This document shows positions 44,003-52,100 of a stretch of 64,000 nt of DNA, in pieces. The notes beneath the pieces were generated by a model that saw nothing but the letters and a program-made list of their open reading frames with translations, did not search any database and had not been told where the DNA came from. Every line of letters begins with the position of its first letter. The first letter of the stretch is position 1. The stretch spans positions 1,922,001-1,986,000 of the forward strand of contig NZ_CP177354.1 in the NCBI RefSeq assembly GCF_046844695.1. Reading direction: 5' to 3'. Origin of the DNA: Pokkaliibacter plantistimulans (GTDB lineage Bacteria > Pseudomonadota > Gammaproteobacteria > Pseudomonadales > Balneatricaceae). Both the position numbers and the translations under genes were made by a program.

Positions 44003-45526
44003 TCACATCACCGCGCCAATCTGCCAGGGCACGAATTCGGCCCCGCCAAAGCCCAGCTCTTCGCTCTTGGTCTGCTCGCCGGAGGCAACCCGGATCAACA
44101 GTTCAAACAGCTCGTGCCCCTTGGCTTCAATACTGACGCCCTGATTGATGATGTCGCCGCAGTTCAGGTCCATGTCATCAGCCATGCGCTGATACATCTC
44201 GCTGTTGGTGGCCATCTTGATACAGGGGCTGGGTTTGAAGCCGGATACTGAGCCACGGCCAGTGGTAAAAATGATCAGATTGGCACCGGAGGCGACCTGA
44301 CCGGTGACGGAACAGGGATCGAAGCCGGGGCTGTCCATAAAGACAAAGCCGTGTTTGTCGATTTTCTCGCCGAACAGGTAGACATCGGTCAGCGGTGCGC
44401 TGCCGCTCTTGGCTACCGCGCCGAGGGATTTTTCCAGAATGGTGGTCAGGCCACCGCGTTTGTTGCCGGGGCTGGGGTTGTTGTCCAGCTCGCCGCCGTT
44501 GCGGGCACAGTAGTCTTCCCACCAGTGCACCCGGGCAATCAGCTTTTCACCGACTTCGCGGGAGATGGCACGGCGGGTCAGTAGATGTTCAGCGCCGTAG
44601 ATTTCCGAGGTTTCCGAGAGAATGGTGGTGCCGCCATGGCGGACCAGCAGATCGGACGCATAGCCCAGCGCCGGATTGGCGGTGATACCGGAATAGCCAT
44701 CGGAACCGCCACACTGCATGCCAACGGTAATTTCTGACACCGGGATGGGCTCGCGCCGGGCACGATTGGCCAGCTCGGCGATGCCTTTCAGCTCCTCAAG
44801 GCCACGCTCTATGGTCTTGCGGGTGCCGCCTTCCGCCTGAATCGTCATATAACGCAGAGCGCCATCGGCACGGATGGGCTGGCCGCCCACCAGACTGTCA
44901 ATCTGCATCACCTCGCAGCCCAGCCCGACCAGCAGGATACCGCCGAAGTTGGGGTGCTGAGCGTAGCCTGCCAGGGTGCGAAACAGCGTCTGGTAGCCTT
45001 CGTCCTTGCCGGACATGCCGCAGCCGGTGCTGTGGACAATCGGGACGATGCCATCGACGTGAGGGTAGTCATTGAGCAGGCCGGACTTTTCCGCCGCTTC
45101 GGCAATAAAGCGGGCCACCGAGCCTGCGCAGTTCACCGAGGTCAGAATCCCCAGATAGTTACGGGTGCCGGCCCGACCATCCGCCCGGCGATAGCCCTGA
45201 AAGGTGCGCTGTTCGGTCGCCACTGGCAGCGCTTCGCAGGCGCTGGCGAAACCATAATCGTGAGAGTGTTCACTCATGCCGAGGTTATGGACGTGGACAT
45301 GGGCGCCAGCCGGGATATCCTGCCTGGCCTGACCGATGATCTGGCCGTAGCGAATCACATTGGTGCCTGCCGGTATGGGGCGGGCGGCAATCTTGTGGCC
45401 ACGGACGATGTAGTCGGAGGTCACAGCGGCAATATCGGATAACGGCTGCCCTTCGGGAATATCGGCAAGCGCAACGACGATATTGTCATGAGGGTGCAGA
45501 CGAATGGTGAGAGGGTGGTCGCTCAT
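44003..45526 (-). CDS. UxaA family dehydratase (probable L-fuconate dehydratase)
   Basis: A 507-residue protein of the altronate/galactarate dehydratase family. The start at 45526 (MSDHPLTIRLHPHDNIVVAL) has GGAG seven bases ahead. The N-terminal SAF-like domain ends near residue 90. The large domain carries GTRNYLGILTSVNCAG, HSTGCGMSGKDEGYQ and MQCGGSDGYSGITANPALG, with the Cys and His residues that bind iron in this family. It should dehydrate L-fuconate to 2-keto-3-deoxy-L-fuconate, in place of the enolase-type enzyme used in other bacteria. It is first in its operon, divergent from the GntR gene. Confidence 0.85.
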   Translation of the reverse strand: MSDHPLTIRLHPHDNIVVALADIPEGQPLSDIAAVTSDYIVRGHKIAARPIPAGTNVIRYGQIIGQARQDIPAGAHVHVHNLGMSEHSHDYGFASACEALPVATEQRTFQGYRRADGRAGTRNYLGILTSVNCAGSVARFIAEAAEKSGLLNDYPHVDGIVPIVHSTGCGMSGKDEGYQTLFRTLAGYAQHPNFGGILLVGLGCEVMQIDSLVGGQPIRADGALRYMTIQAEGGTRKTIERGLEELKGIAELANRARREPIPVSEITVGMQCGGSDGYSGITANPALGYASDLLVRHGGTTILSETSEIYGAEHLLTRRAISREVGEKLIARVHWWEDYCARNGGELDNNPSPGNKRGGLTTILEKSLGAVAKSGSAPLTDVYLFGEKIDKHGFVFMDSPGFDPCSVTGQVASGANLIIFTTGRGSVSGFKPSPCIKMATNSEMYQRMADDMDLNCGDIINQGVSIEAKGHELFELLIRVASGEQTKSEELGFGGAEFVPWQIGAVM

Positions 45527-45602
45527 CCGGTGTCTCCAAGGTGATTTTATAATTGTTGTTCGCTGGAATATGGTGCAAGCTAGCACCTGATGAATTAGTC
45601 GT

Positions 45603-45620
45603 CAACTAACATGTTAGTTG
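45603..45620. promoter_or_regulatory. palindromic operator between the dehydratase and GntR genes
   Basis: CAACTAACATGTTAGTTG is a perfect 18-bp palindrome in the 139-bp divergent spacer. Size and symmetry fit a FadR/GntR-type dimer site. It is placed to control both the catabolic operon and the regulator. Confidence 0.75.
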
Positions 45621-45665
45621 GCATCTGCTGCGGTAAGGTAGCAGGTAATGTGTGAGTGAAAGGCT

Positions 45666-46367
45666 ATGAGTGAAGACATCAAGATGCTGACGGATATCGA
45701 AAGCCTCAGCGGCTCTCTGGCGCAGCGGGTGTATCAGTCGCTGCGCGAGGCCATTCTGGCCATGGTCTATCCCCCCGGTTCGGTACTGAAAAAAAATGTC
45801 ATCTGTGAACAGCTGGGGGTGTCGCGTTCGCCGGTAGCTGAGGCCATTGCCCGGCTGGCAGCCGAAGGTCTGGTGGATGTGATTCCGCAGTCGGCGACGC
45901 GGGTGTCATGTTTTTCCATGGAAGAAATCCGCGAGGCCAGCTTCCTGCGTGAAGCGCTGGAGTGCGCGGCGGTGGAAACCGTAGCGATGCAGCGCAGTGA
46001 TGAGCAGCTGGCCAAGCTGACGCGCAATGTTCGGCTGCAGGAAATGCTGGTGGAAGACCGTGACTACGCCGAGTTCTACAAGGCCGATGAAGAGTTTCAC
46101 GGCCTGATCATGGAGTTCACCGGCTTTCCCGGTGTGTCGTCAGTGGCGGCGACGGTGTCACTGCAACTGAAGCGTGTGCGCATGCTGCTGCTACCGGAAG
46201 AAGGTCGCCCGGCGGAAACCATCAAGGAGCATCGTGCCATTCTCGATGCCATCCGTGATCAGGATCCGGCGGCCGCGCAGGCCGCGATGAAAGCCCACCT
46301 GCGCATGCTGATTCCACGCCTGCTGCCGCTGGAGAAGGAACACGCCGAGTATTTTCGCTCGCGCTGA
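45666..46367 (+). CDS. GntR family regulator, FCD (FadR) subfamily
   Basis: A 233-residue regulator with a winged helix at about residues 15-80 (LAQRVYQSLREAI...QLGVSRSPVAEAIARLAAEGLVDV). The FCD ligand domain follows, with metal-binding-like His and Asp positions (RDYAEFYKADEEFHGLI, EHRAILDAI). It is divergent from the UxaA-type dehydratase gene with the 18-bp palindrome between, and followed by the mutarotase and lactonase genes. It most likely represses the fucose genes and responds to a pathway acid such as fuconate or its keto derivative. Confidence 0.9.
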   Translation: MSEDIKMLTDIESLSGSLAQRVYQSLREAILAMVYPPGSVLKKNVICEQLGVSRSPVAEAIARLAAEGLVDVIPQSATRVSCFSMEEIREASFLREALECAAVETVAMQRSDEQLAKLTRNVRLQEMLVEDRDYAEFYKADEEFHGLIMEFTGFPGVSSVAATVSLQLKRVRMLLLPEEGRPAETIKEHRAILDAIRDQDPAAAQAAMKAHLRMLIPRLLPLEKEHAEYFRSR

Positions 46368-46427
46368 GCAGGCCGCCCCATCACTGCCATAACCATTGCC
46401 ACAATAAGAACAAGAGGTCGCTAACCT

Positions 46428-46859
46428 ATGCTTCGCAATATTCCTGCGCTGCTTTCCCCTGAGCTGCTGTATGCCCTGCGCGCCATGGGCCACGGTGATG
46501 ACATCGTTATCGCTGACGCCAACTTCCCCGCCCACCGCAATGGCCGGCAGGTGATTCGCCTTGACGGCGTGTCGGCCACCGATGTGCTGGCGGCGGTTCT
46601 GCAGCTGATGCCGCTGGATACCTTTGTCAGCGAGCCCGCTCTGACCATGCAGGTCGTCGGCGACGGCGCTGCCGTGCCGGAAGTGGTGGGGGAGTTCCAG
46701 CGCATCGTCAATGAAGTGGCCGATCATCCTGCGCGCCTTGGCAGCCTAGAGCGTTTTGCCTTCTATCAGCAGGCGCGGGAAGCCTTCGTGATTGTGCAGA
46801 CCGGCGAGCAGCGCCTGTACGGCAACATCATTCTGAAAAAGGGAGTGATCAAGCCATGA
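46428..46859 (+). CDS. fucU: L-fucose mutarotase (FucU/RbsD family)
   Basis: A 143-residue protein that interconverts sugar anomers. The N-terminal signature MLRNIPALLSPELLYALRAMGHGDDIVIADANFPA contains the catalytic His. The C-terminal tyrosine and lysine region (TGEQRLYGNIILKKGV) is typical of FucU. GAGG lies ahead of the ATG. Its stop overlaps the ATG of the lactonase gene. FucU rather than RbsD length and sequence support a 6-deoxyhexose substrate for the cluster. Confidence 0.92.
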   Translation: MLRNIPALLSPELLYALRAMGHGDDIVIADANFPAHRNGRQVIRLDGVSATDVLAAVLQLMPLDTFVSEPALTMQVVGDGAAVPEVVGEFQRIVNEVADHPARLGSLERFAFYQQAREAFVIVQTGEQRLYGNIILKKGVIKP

Positions 46860-47698
46860 AGGGCAGGGCTATCCGAGTCGATGCTCATCAGCATTTCTGG
46901 CAGATCGAACGCGGCGACTATGGCTGGCTGAGCCCCGAGCTGGGTGTGCTCTACCGTGATTATCTACCTGAGGATTTGCTGCTACTGCTGGCACAGCAGC
47001 AGATTGACGCCACCATTCTGGTGCAGGCCGCACCGACGCTGGCGGAAACCGAGTACCTGCTGACGCTGGCTGAACAGTATGAGCAGGTTGCAGGCGTGGT
47101 TGGCTGGGTGGATTTTGCCAGCCCCGAGGCGGTGGCTGATATCCAACGGCTGGCCCGCCATCCCAAGCTGCTGGGCTTGCGGCCGATGCTGCAGGACATT
47201 GCAGATACCGACTGGATGCTGGGTGCCGCGCTGCATCCGGCTTATGAGGCGCTGATCGAGGCGGATCTGGTGTTTGATGCACTGGTGACACCACGGCATC
47301 TGCCCGGCCTGTTGCAGCTGCTGCAGCGTTATCCCGCCATGCGGGTGGTGATTGACCATGCTGCCAAACCGCAGATACGCGATGCGGCCTTTCAGCCGTG
47401 GGCAGAACAGATGGCACTGTTGGCATCGGAGACTCAGGCTTACTGTAAGCTCTCTGGCTTGGTCACCGAAGCCTCGGCGCAATGGACAGTGAGTGACCTG
47501 CAACCCTATGTGAATGTGCTACTCAATACCTTCGGCAGTGAGCGCCTGCTTTGGGGCAGTGACTGGCCGGTCTGCCTGCTGGCGGCTGACTATGCGCAAT
47601 GGCGGCAAGCCAGCGAGCAACTGCTGGCAGGGGTGGAAAACACCGACGGTATATTTGGACTGAATGCTGTGCGAGTGTATGGGGTGGGCGGTGGTTAG
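46856..47698 (+). CDS. amidohydrolase family lactonase (probable L-fuconolactonase)
   Basis: A 280-residue COG3618-type amidohydrolase. Metal-binding motif DAHQHFWQ lies at the N-terminus, with RVVIDHAAKPQI and LLWGSDWPVCLL further on. It should open L-fucono-lactone made by the dehydrogenase to L-fuconate. It overlaps fucU by four bases (ATGA) and ends the plus-strand operon before the terminator at 47704-47733. L-rhamnono- or galactono-lactone are alternative substrates. Confidence 0.88.
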   Translation: MKGRAIRVDAHQHFWQIERGDYGWLSPELGVLYRDYLPEDLLLLLAQQQIDATILVQAAPTLAETEYLLTLAEQYEQVAGVVGWVDFASPEAVADIQRLARHPKLLGLRPMLQDIADTDWMLGAALHPAYEALIEADLVFDALVTPRHLPGLLQLLQRYPAMRVVIDHAAKPQIRDAAFQPWAEQMALLASETQAYCKLSGLVTEASAQWTVSDLQPYVNVLLNTFGSERLLWGSDWPVCLLAADYAQWRQASEQLLAGVENTDGIFGLNAVRVYGVGGG

Positions 47699-47703
47699 GT
47701 GCT

Positions 47704-47733
47704 GCTGCTGACCCTTGATATAGGGTCAGCAGC
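47704..47733 (+). terminator. terminator of the gntR-fucU-lactonase operon
   Basis: A 12-bp perfect stem, GCTGCTGACCCT at 47704-47715 and AGGGTCAGCAGC at 47722-47733, with a 6-base loop, five bases after the lactonase stop. Only a short T run follows. Confidence 0.75.
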
Positions 47734-47919
47734 TTCAATGCCATCGTCAGGTTATGACAAAGACCACCAGTATCACACTGGGTGACCACTTTGATGATTA
47801 TGTCGTCAGTCAGAGTCGAAACGGTCGTTATGGTTTAGCCTGTTAAGCTATGTTTGACGTGAGCTGGGATACCCAAATACAGCCTTTGGACAGCTTTCTA
47901 GACGGAAGTGTTACAGCGA

Positions 47920-48168
47920 CTACGGATGCCAGCTTTCACTGACTACAGTAGCCCCTGTGGAGTCTGTTTGATGTACGCTTATGGTCCGACGAAACCCTCT
48001 GACGGCCATGTGATCAGTAACTTTAACAGAGCCACAGGTCGTGCCATCGGCACGAACCACTGAGTAATACTCTACATCTTCCTCTTGCATGAAGCCTTGG
48101 CTGACGTGGCGCCCAAATTTCAATGATTCGCCTTCCTTTAAGACAACTTTACTTTCCCACTCTTCCAT
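47920..48168 (-). CDS. hypothetical protein (82 residues) in attC-like cassette
   Basis: A small soluble protein starting at 48168 (MEEWESKVVLKEGESLKFG), supported by AAGGA six bases upstream. It is rich in beta-type residues and has one Cys; no signal peptide or membrane segment. I do not recognise it. It lies directly after an attC-like site in the reading direction, which is where a captured cassette gene would sit. Only 41 bases separate the attC-like site from its start. No second attC-like site was found beyond its stop. Confidence 0.55.
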   Translation of the reverse strand: MEEWESKVVLKEGESLKFGRHVSQGFMQEEDVEYYSVVRADGTTCGSVKVTDHMAVRGFRRTISVHQTDSTGATVVSESWHP

Positions 48169-48208
48169 TTTTTGTCCTTCGTACAGGCTGGTGGTCGAAA
48201 TCAAAGAG

Positions 48209-48308
48209 CTCTAACCCCCAGCTGTGAGCTGATAAAGCTTGGCTAAAATTGTGTGGCGAAGCGGGACCGAGCCAAGCTTTAGTAGTCCCGCAGAAGTTAT
48301 GTGTTAGC
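48209..48308 (-). other. integron attC-like recombination site
   Basis: A roughly 100-bp imperfect dyad. The outer arms are CTAAC (48211-48215) and GTTAG (48302-48306). The inner arms TAAAGCTTGGCT (48233-48244) and AGCCAAGCTTTA (48270-48281) form a perfect 12-bp pair around a 25-base loop. A second pair, GCGGGAC (48261-48267) and GTCCCGC (48285-48291), interleaves with it. Size, R-box-like ends and paired L-like boxes resemble integron attC sites. The site begins two bases after the stop of the TIR gene, as in cassettes. The 7-base R-box consensus is only partly matched and no integrase is visible. Confidence 0.45.
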
Positions 48309-48309
48309 A

Positions 48310-49140
48310 CTAAAAAGGTACATCGCTTTTGAAGGGCTGCTGAACTTCGGGAGTTTTGGTATGAAGTACATCTTCATTTTGTAATAGAATATCAATTCCC
48401 ATTTCAGTAATAGAGTAAACGTAGAAGTCATAACCATCATTTTCGTCTGTCTCTATAGTTTTGCTCACATATCCCATTCGTTCTAGTTTTATTAGTGATA
48501 CTTGTAAAGATGAATCACTCACACCACGAAAATTATTTGAAATTTTATAAAATGGTAGACCTGTAGGTTCAGTGGTGTGACTTTGTAGGCAGGCTGCTAG
48601 ATATTTGTAGTCTTGCTCTTTGAGTTCATAGTTTGTTGGATTGGCAATTATCTTTTTAGATTCGGAAAGATTTTCGTGATTTATTAGACCTAGTCTTGCA
48701 ACTTCTGACTTTATTAATGTGCATGCTCGATTGGTTGCCGAAACCCAATCCCCATCGGAGCGATTTGCATCATAGTCTGCTGGGGTTACACCCAATAAAT
48801 CAGTAGGTAGATGCATCTCTATATCTCGCGGTTTTAATATGAATGAACGAGATTTTCCAATTGCGCCTACAAATAAGCCCATTTCAAATATCACATTATC
48901 TCTAACTACATGTTCACTCCTACTACGGATTGTTGATATGTCATCAGGAGCAAAAATAAATAAAGCAAAATCTACAAAAGAGGATTTTTCTACAAGATCA
49001 TCAATTGTTGACGAAGAAAGCTTAAATGTGCCATTTTTCCATAAAGTGACTTCAATCTCATAATCCAAATTTACATTTACAGCTTCGGCAATAGCTAGGC
49101 TCTCGATAGATGAGGCTACAAATAGTCTTGGTTTTCTCAT
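48310..49140 (-). CDS. TIR-like nucleotide-binding domain protein
   Basis: A 276-residue protein. Residues 1-150 match the TIR-like domain used by CBASS/Pycsar-type effectors: PRLFVASSIESLAIAEAV at the start, FALFIFAPDD as the central strand, and RDNVIFEMGLFVGAIGK, where E86 is the expected catalytic glutamate for NAD cleavage. Residues about 175-255 look like a winged-helix domain (YKISNNFRGVSDSSLQVSLIKLERMGYVSKTI). The last residues are QPFKSDVPF. GC is well below the chromosomal average. It is probably co-expressed with the HEPN-like gene 75 bases upstream. A defence role by NAD depletion is inferred from the family. Confidence 0.85.
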   Translation of the reverse strand: MRKPRLFVASSIESLAIAEAVNVNLDYEIEVTLWKNGTFKLSSSTIDDLVEKSSFVDFALFIFAPDDISTIRSRSEHVVRDNVIFEMGLFVGAIGKSRSFILKPRDIEMHLPTDLLGVTPADYDANRSDGDWVSATNRACTLIKSEVARLGLINHENLSESKKIIANPTNYELKEQDYKYLAACLQSHTTEPTGLPFYKISNNFRGVSDSSLQVSLIKLERMGYVSKTIETDENDGYDFYVYSITEMGIDILLQNEDVLHTKTPEVQQPFKSDVPF

Positions 49141-49215
49141 TTTTTCTCTCTATGCTCTATTGAGTGCTAATGTTCCTGTAATAGATACAAGCTTTCAAAT
49201 GTTCTTTATTCTAAC

Positions 49216-50613
49216 CTAGAACGGAAAATCATCATCGTCCTCTTTAGACTCTTCTGGTTCGATGTAATGATCTTCAATCATTTGTTCCTTAAGAGAGCTA
49301 TAGGAAATTTTTTTCTCATTAAGTTTTCGCCAAAAACCAACCCAAAGAGCTTTGTGGTTAAGTGGAGCCGATTTCGTCTCGGTATAAAGGCGCGAATAAA
49401 ATTCTCCTATCGCGCCCGCATTTAAAATCTGATTTATCCCATATAGCCCTGTGTTCTCCATGGAACCAGTGAAAATTCGCTGTAAATCACTATCAATGAA
49501 ATTTTTACTTATTGGGAGGAGTAGGCTGTTACCCCTATATTCAGCTGAGTCAAAACTTTGAGCCTTCGAAAATACTTCAATTGATTTATCTTTAAGGAAA
49601 TCGGCTGGGTATGCAGCAATAATTTTTTCTTGCTTAGCACTGTCTAATTTATCTATTTTTTCTATTAGATTTGACCTGATGTCCGAGTTTACCTCTGCAA
49701 GCATTGTGACCTGATATTTTGATATTTCCTCGTGATTCATCGAGTTAATGAGCCCTTCAATTCTTACTCGTTCAGCATGGCCAACCTTAGACCATAGCTC
49801 ATTGCGCAAACGTAAAAATAGAAATATTCTCTTTAACATCGTGTCATTTGCTTCTGACAGCATTGTCCCCAATTTTGTTGAAACTACCTCATCGTAGATT
49901 ACTGGATAAAGTCTATAAATTACGCTAAGTGATGCGGATAGTTTATTTAATAAGGAAGGCGAGAGACCCGTATTGTCACGGAATAATCTTTTTAAAATTA
50001 TGATGGATAAATTTCTTACCACGCTGTCTTTAACTCTGCCTAAGTTGTTCTCGGAAGATAAGAGGCTGTAGGCTTTTTCTTCATTTTCTGGAAAAGATGC
50101 TTCGCTGATTAAGTCGTACAGTCTTTGAACAATAATCTTTCCCCTAACAGGAGAATGGACTAGTAAGTAATTAGCTGCCTGTACAATATAAGATAAGGCA
50201 AGTTCAGCTGGTGGTGAAAATTGGCTTCCATCATCTGAAAACGTTGGGTGCGCACATACATTTCTATCGTCTTTTAATCTTTCAAGGTGGGACTTTTCTA
50301 TGGTTGAAATGAGTTGAAGCTCGTCACAAGCAAAATTTAGTATTTCCCTTTCAAAACTCAGCATAGCAGCTGCATCGTTAGGTTGAATCTTGTCAAGCTG
50401 ATTTTCTATTTTCTTGGCGGCAAGATCCCCGCTTAAACTTAACTCTCTAATTTTCTCAATAATATCCACGCATACAGCAATCCAAGTTGTAATAAGTGAC
50501 GCTCTATAGGCACCAGTCCTATAAGCTGCTATAGACTCATTGATATAGTTCTTTGCATGTGCGTTGCGAATTTTTTGTATTAGTTCATCTAGATTGGTTA
50601 GATGTAGTTTCAA
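49216..50613 (-). CDS. HEPN-like protein with SSB-type acidic C-terminal tail
   Basis: A 465-residue protein I cannot assign to a named family. The N-terminal 125 residues look like a HEPN fold: SIAAYRTGAYRASLITTWIA, a helix EKIRELS, then RNVCAH at R117-H122, the Rx4H ribonuclease motif. Residues 150-420 are helical and unrecognised. The last residues, EDDDDFPF, closely resemble the SSB C-terminal tip (DDDIPF) that docks RecO, RecQ, ExoI and PriA. No signal or membrane segment. Strongly AT-rich codon use marks it as foreign. It is first in a two-gene unit with the TIR-like gene. RNase activity and binding to SSB partners are inferences. Confidence 0.65.
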   Translation of the reverse strand: MKLHLTNLDELIQKIRNAHAKNYINESIAAYRTGAYRASLITTWIAVCVDIIEKIRELSLSGDLAAKKIENQLDKIQPNDAAAMLSFEREILNFACDELQLISTIEKSHLERLKDDRNVCAHPTFSDDGSQFSPPAELALSYIVQAANYLLVHSPVRGKIIVQRLYDLISEASFPENEEKAYSLLSSENNLGRVKDSVVRNLSIIILKRLFRDNTGLSPSLLNKLSASLSVIYRLYPVIYDEVVSTKLGTMLSEANDTMLKRIFLFLRLRNELWSKVGHAERVRIEGLINSMNHEEISKYQVTMLAEVNSDIRSNLIEKIDKLDSAKQEKIIAAYPADFLKDKSIEVFSKAQSFDSAEYRGNSLLLPISKNFIDSDLQRIFTGSMENTGLYGINQILNAGAIGEFYSRLYTETKSAPLNHKALWVGFWRKLNEKKISYSSLKEQMIEDHYIEPEESKEDDDDFPF

Positions 50614-51123
50614 CTTTCCTCTCCCCGGATGCGATCTATTAATGAGTGCAGAATGATTTCCTCATGAGGTCTTTGAATTCATAGGAATTATTAAAATGAT
50701 ATAACTTTGAGAAAGCCTTTATCTTAAAAGTAGTATGTAAGATTTCGTTTTTATTGGAAATGAATTAGCTAGCAAAAAATCGAATATTTGAAAAGTATTT
50801 AATTAATTTCAGAAAATATAAAAGGTATACCTTATTCAAAATTTTTCAAGGAAGAAGTGCTAAACATGTTGACGCCTACTTTTCTCATATCTGTCCGGAT
50901 CGACATGATGCTACATCGATACAGTAAGCGAACCCTTGATGTCTATCGGTACTGGGTAAAATTTATTACCCAATTCCGCAATAAGCAAAATCTCTGTTTA
51001 ACGTAGAACTGTTGATCTGTTCTGGCTACGCACCGCGCATCCTGAGCCGAGCACCGGCTGTGGTGGCAATCGGCAGAGTTGCCTCCATATAAGCTGCGAC
51101 CGGTATTGCTTCGAGAGGGAACC
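50614..51123. other. 510-bp spacer, right boundary of the AT-rich island
   Basis: The first 330 bases are very AT-rich and probably hold the promoter of the HEPN-like gene. Composition returns to the chromosomal norm at about 50,950-51,000, marking the island edge. TGGGTAA-N6-TTACCCA at 50953-50972 is a regulator-sized inverted repeat about 150 bases upstream of the LysR gene. No gene or integrase is visible. Confidence 0.5.
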
Positions 51124-52047
51124 ATGAAAGAGATCAAAGGGCTGGATCTGAACCTGCTCAAAGCGCTGGATGCGCTGCTTGATGAGTGCAACGTGACACG
51201 CGCCGCCACGCGGCTGGGTATTACGCAGCCTGCTATGAGTGGCATGTTGACGCGGCTGCGGGACTATTTCGGTGACCCTTTGTTTGTGCGTGCCCAGCGC
51301 GGTATTGTGCCGACCCCGCGTGCGCTGGAGCTGGCCGCGCCGTTAAAGCAGGTTATCAGTGATATTGGCGTGCTGATCCAGCCACTGCATTTTGAGCCCT
51401 CGACCTCACAGCTGGCCTTTACGCTGGCCGCGACAGACTATGCCCTCAGCACCATTGCCGTATCCTTTCTGTCTGCACTCAAACGCCATGCGCCGCAGAT
51501 CAGAATTGCGCTGGTGCCGGTTGATGACCAGCAGGTGCAAGCCCAGCTGGAGCGCGGTGATATTGATCTGGCGCTGATTACGCCGGAGACGGCGCCGCCA
51601 GATTTACACTGCCGCACGCTGTTTGATGAGCACTATGTTTGTGTGCTGCGTGCCGGGCATCCGGTCATGCAGCAGGGTACGCCGCTGACTGTGGACCAGT
51701 TCTGTGCACTGGATCATGCACTGGTGTCGTACAGCGGCGGGAGCTTCCGTGGTGTCACGGATGAGGCATTGCAGGCGCTTGGCAAGCAGCGTCAAGTCAC
51801 GCTGTCGGTGAAAAGCTTTCTGGTCTTGCCCGATATTCTGCGTGCCAGCGATATGATCGCCATTCTGCCGAGTCGGCTGGTGCAGGGGGCAGAGGGGCTG
51901 GCGGTGTTCCCGCCACCGCTGGAGGTGCCGGGCTTTACCAAGATTGCGGTATGGCATGAGCGCAGACATCGGGATTCTGCCCATCGCTGGTTGCGGGAGT
52001 TGCTGTTCCGGCAGTACGACGGCTCCAAAGGCGCGGTGGAAGAGTAA
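51124..52047 (+). CDS. LysR family transcriptional regulator
   Basis: A 307-residue LTTR starting at 51124 (MKEIKGLDLNLLKALDALLDE) behind GAGAGGGA. The helix-turn-helix is at about residues 8-66 (CNVTRAATRLGITQPAMSGMLTRLRDYFGDPLFVRAQRGIVPT), with a periplasmic-binding-protein-like effector domain after it. It resembles the NodD/LinR-like LTTR branch. It is convergent with the SRPBCC gene rather than divergent from a target, so its regulon is not evident from the context. Confidence 0.92.
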   Translation: MKEIKGLDLNLLKALDALLDECNVTRAATRLGITQPAMSGMLTRLRDYFGDPLFVRAQRGIVPTPRALELAAPLKQVISDIGVLIQPLHFEPSTSQLAFTLAATDYALSTIAVSFLSALKRHAPQIRIALVPVDDQQVQAQLERGDIDLALITPETAPPDLHCRTLFDEHYVCVLRAGHPVMQQGTPLTVDQFCALDHALVSYSGGSFRGVTDEALQALGKQRQVTLSVKSFLVLPDILRASDMIAILPSRLVQGAEGLAVFPPPLEVPGFTKIAVWHERRHRDSAHRWLRELLFRQYDGSKGAVEE

Positions 52048-52065
52048 TGTCAGCAGCAAGTACAA

Positions 52066-52093
52066 GGCCATCGACATCATCATGTCGATGGCC
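52066..52093. terminator. hairpin between convergent LysR and SRPBCC genes
   Basis: A 12-bp perfect stem, GGCCATCGACAT at 52066-52077 and ATGTCGATGGCC at 52082-52093, with a 4-base loop, centred in the 53-base gap. No strong U-tract. Confidence 0.7.
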
Positions 52094-52100
52094 CCAGTCA

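Noticed and set aside
47842..47915. A second attC-like site after the 82-residue gene
   Set aside because: GTTAAGC fits an R-box and a GTGTTAC is nearby, but no paired inner arms were found.
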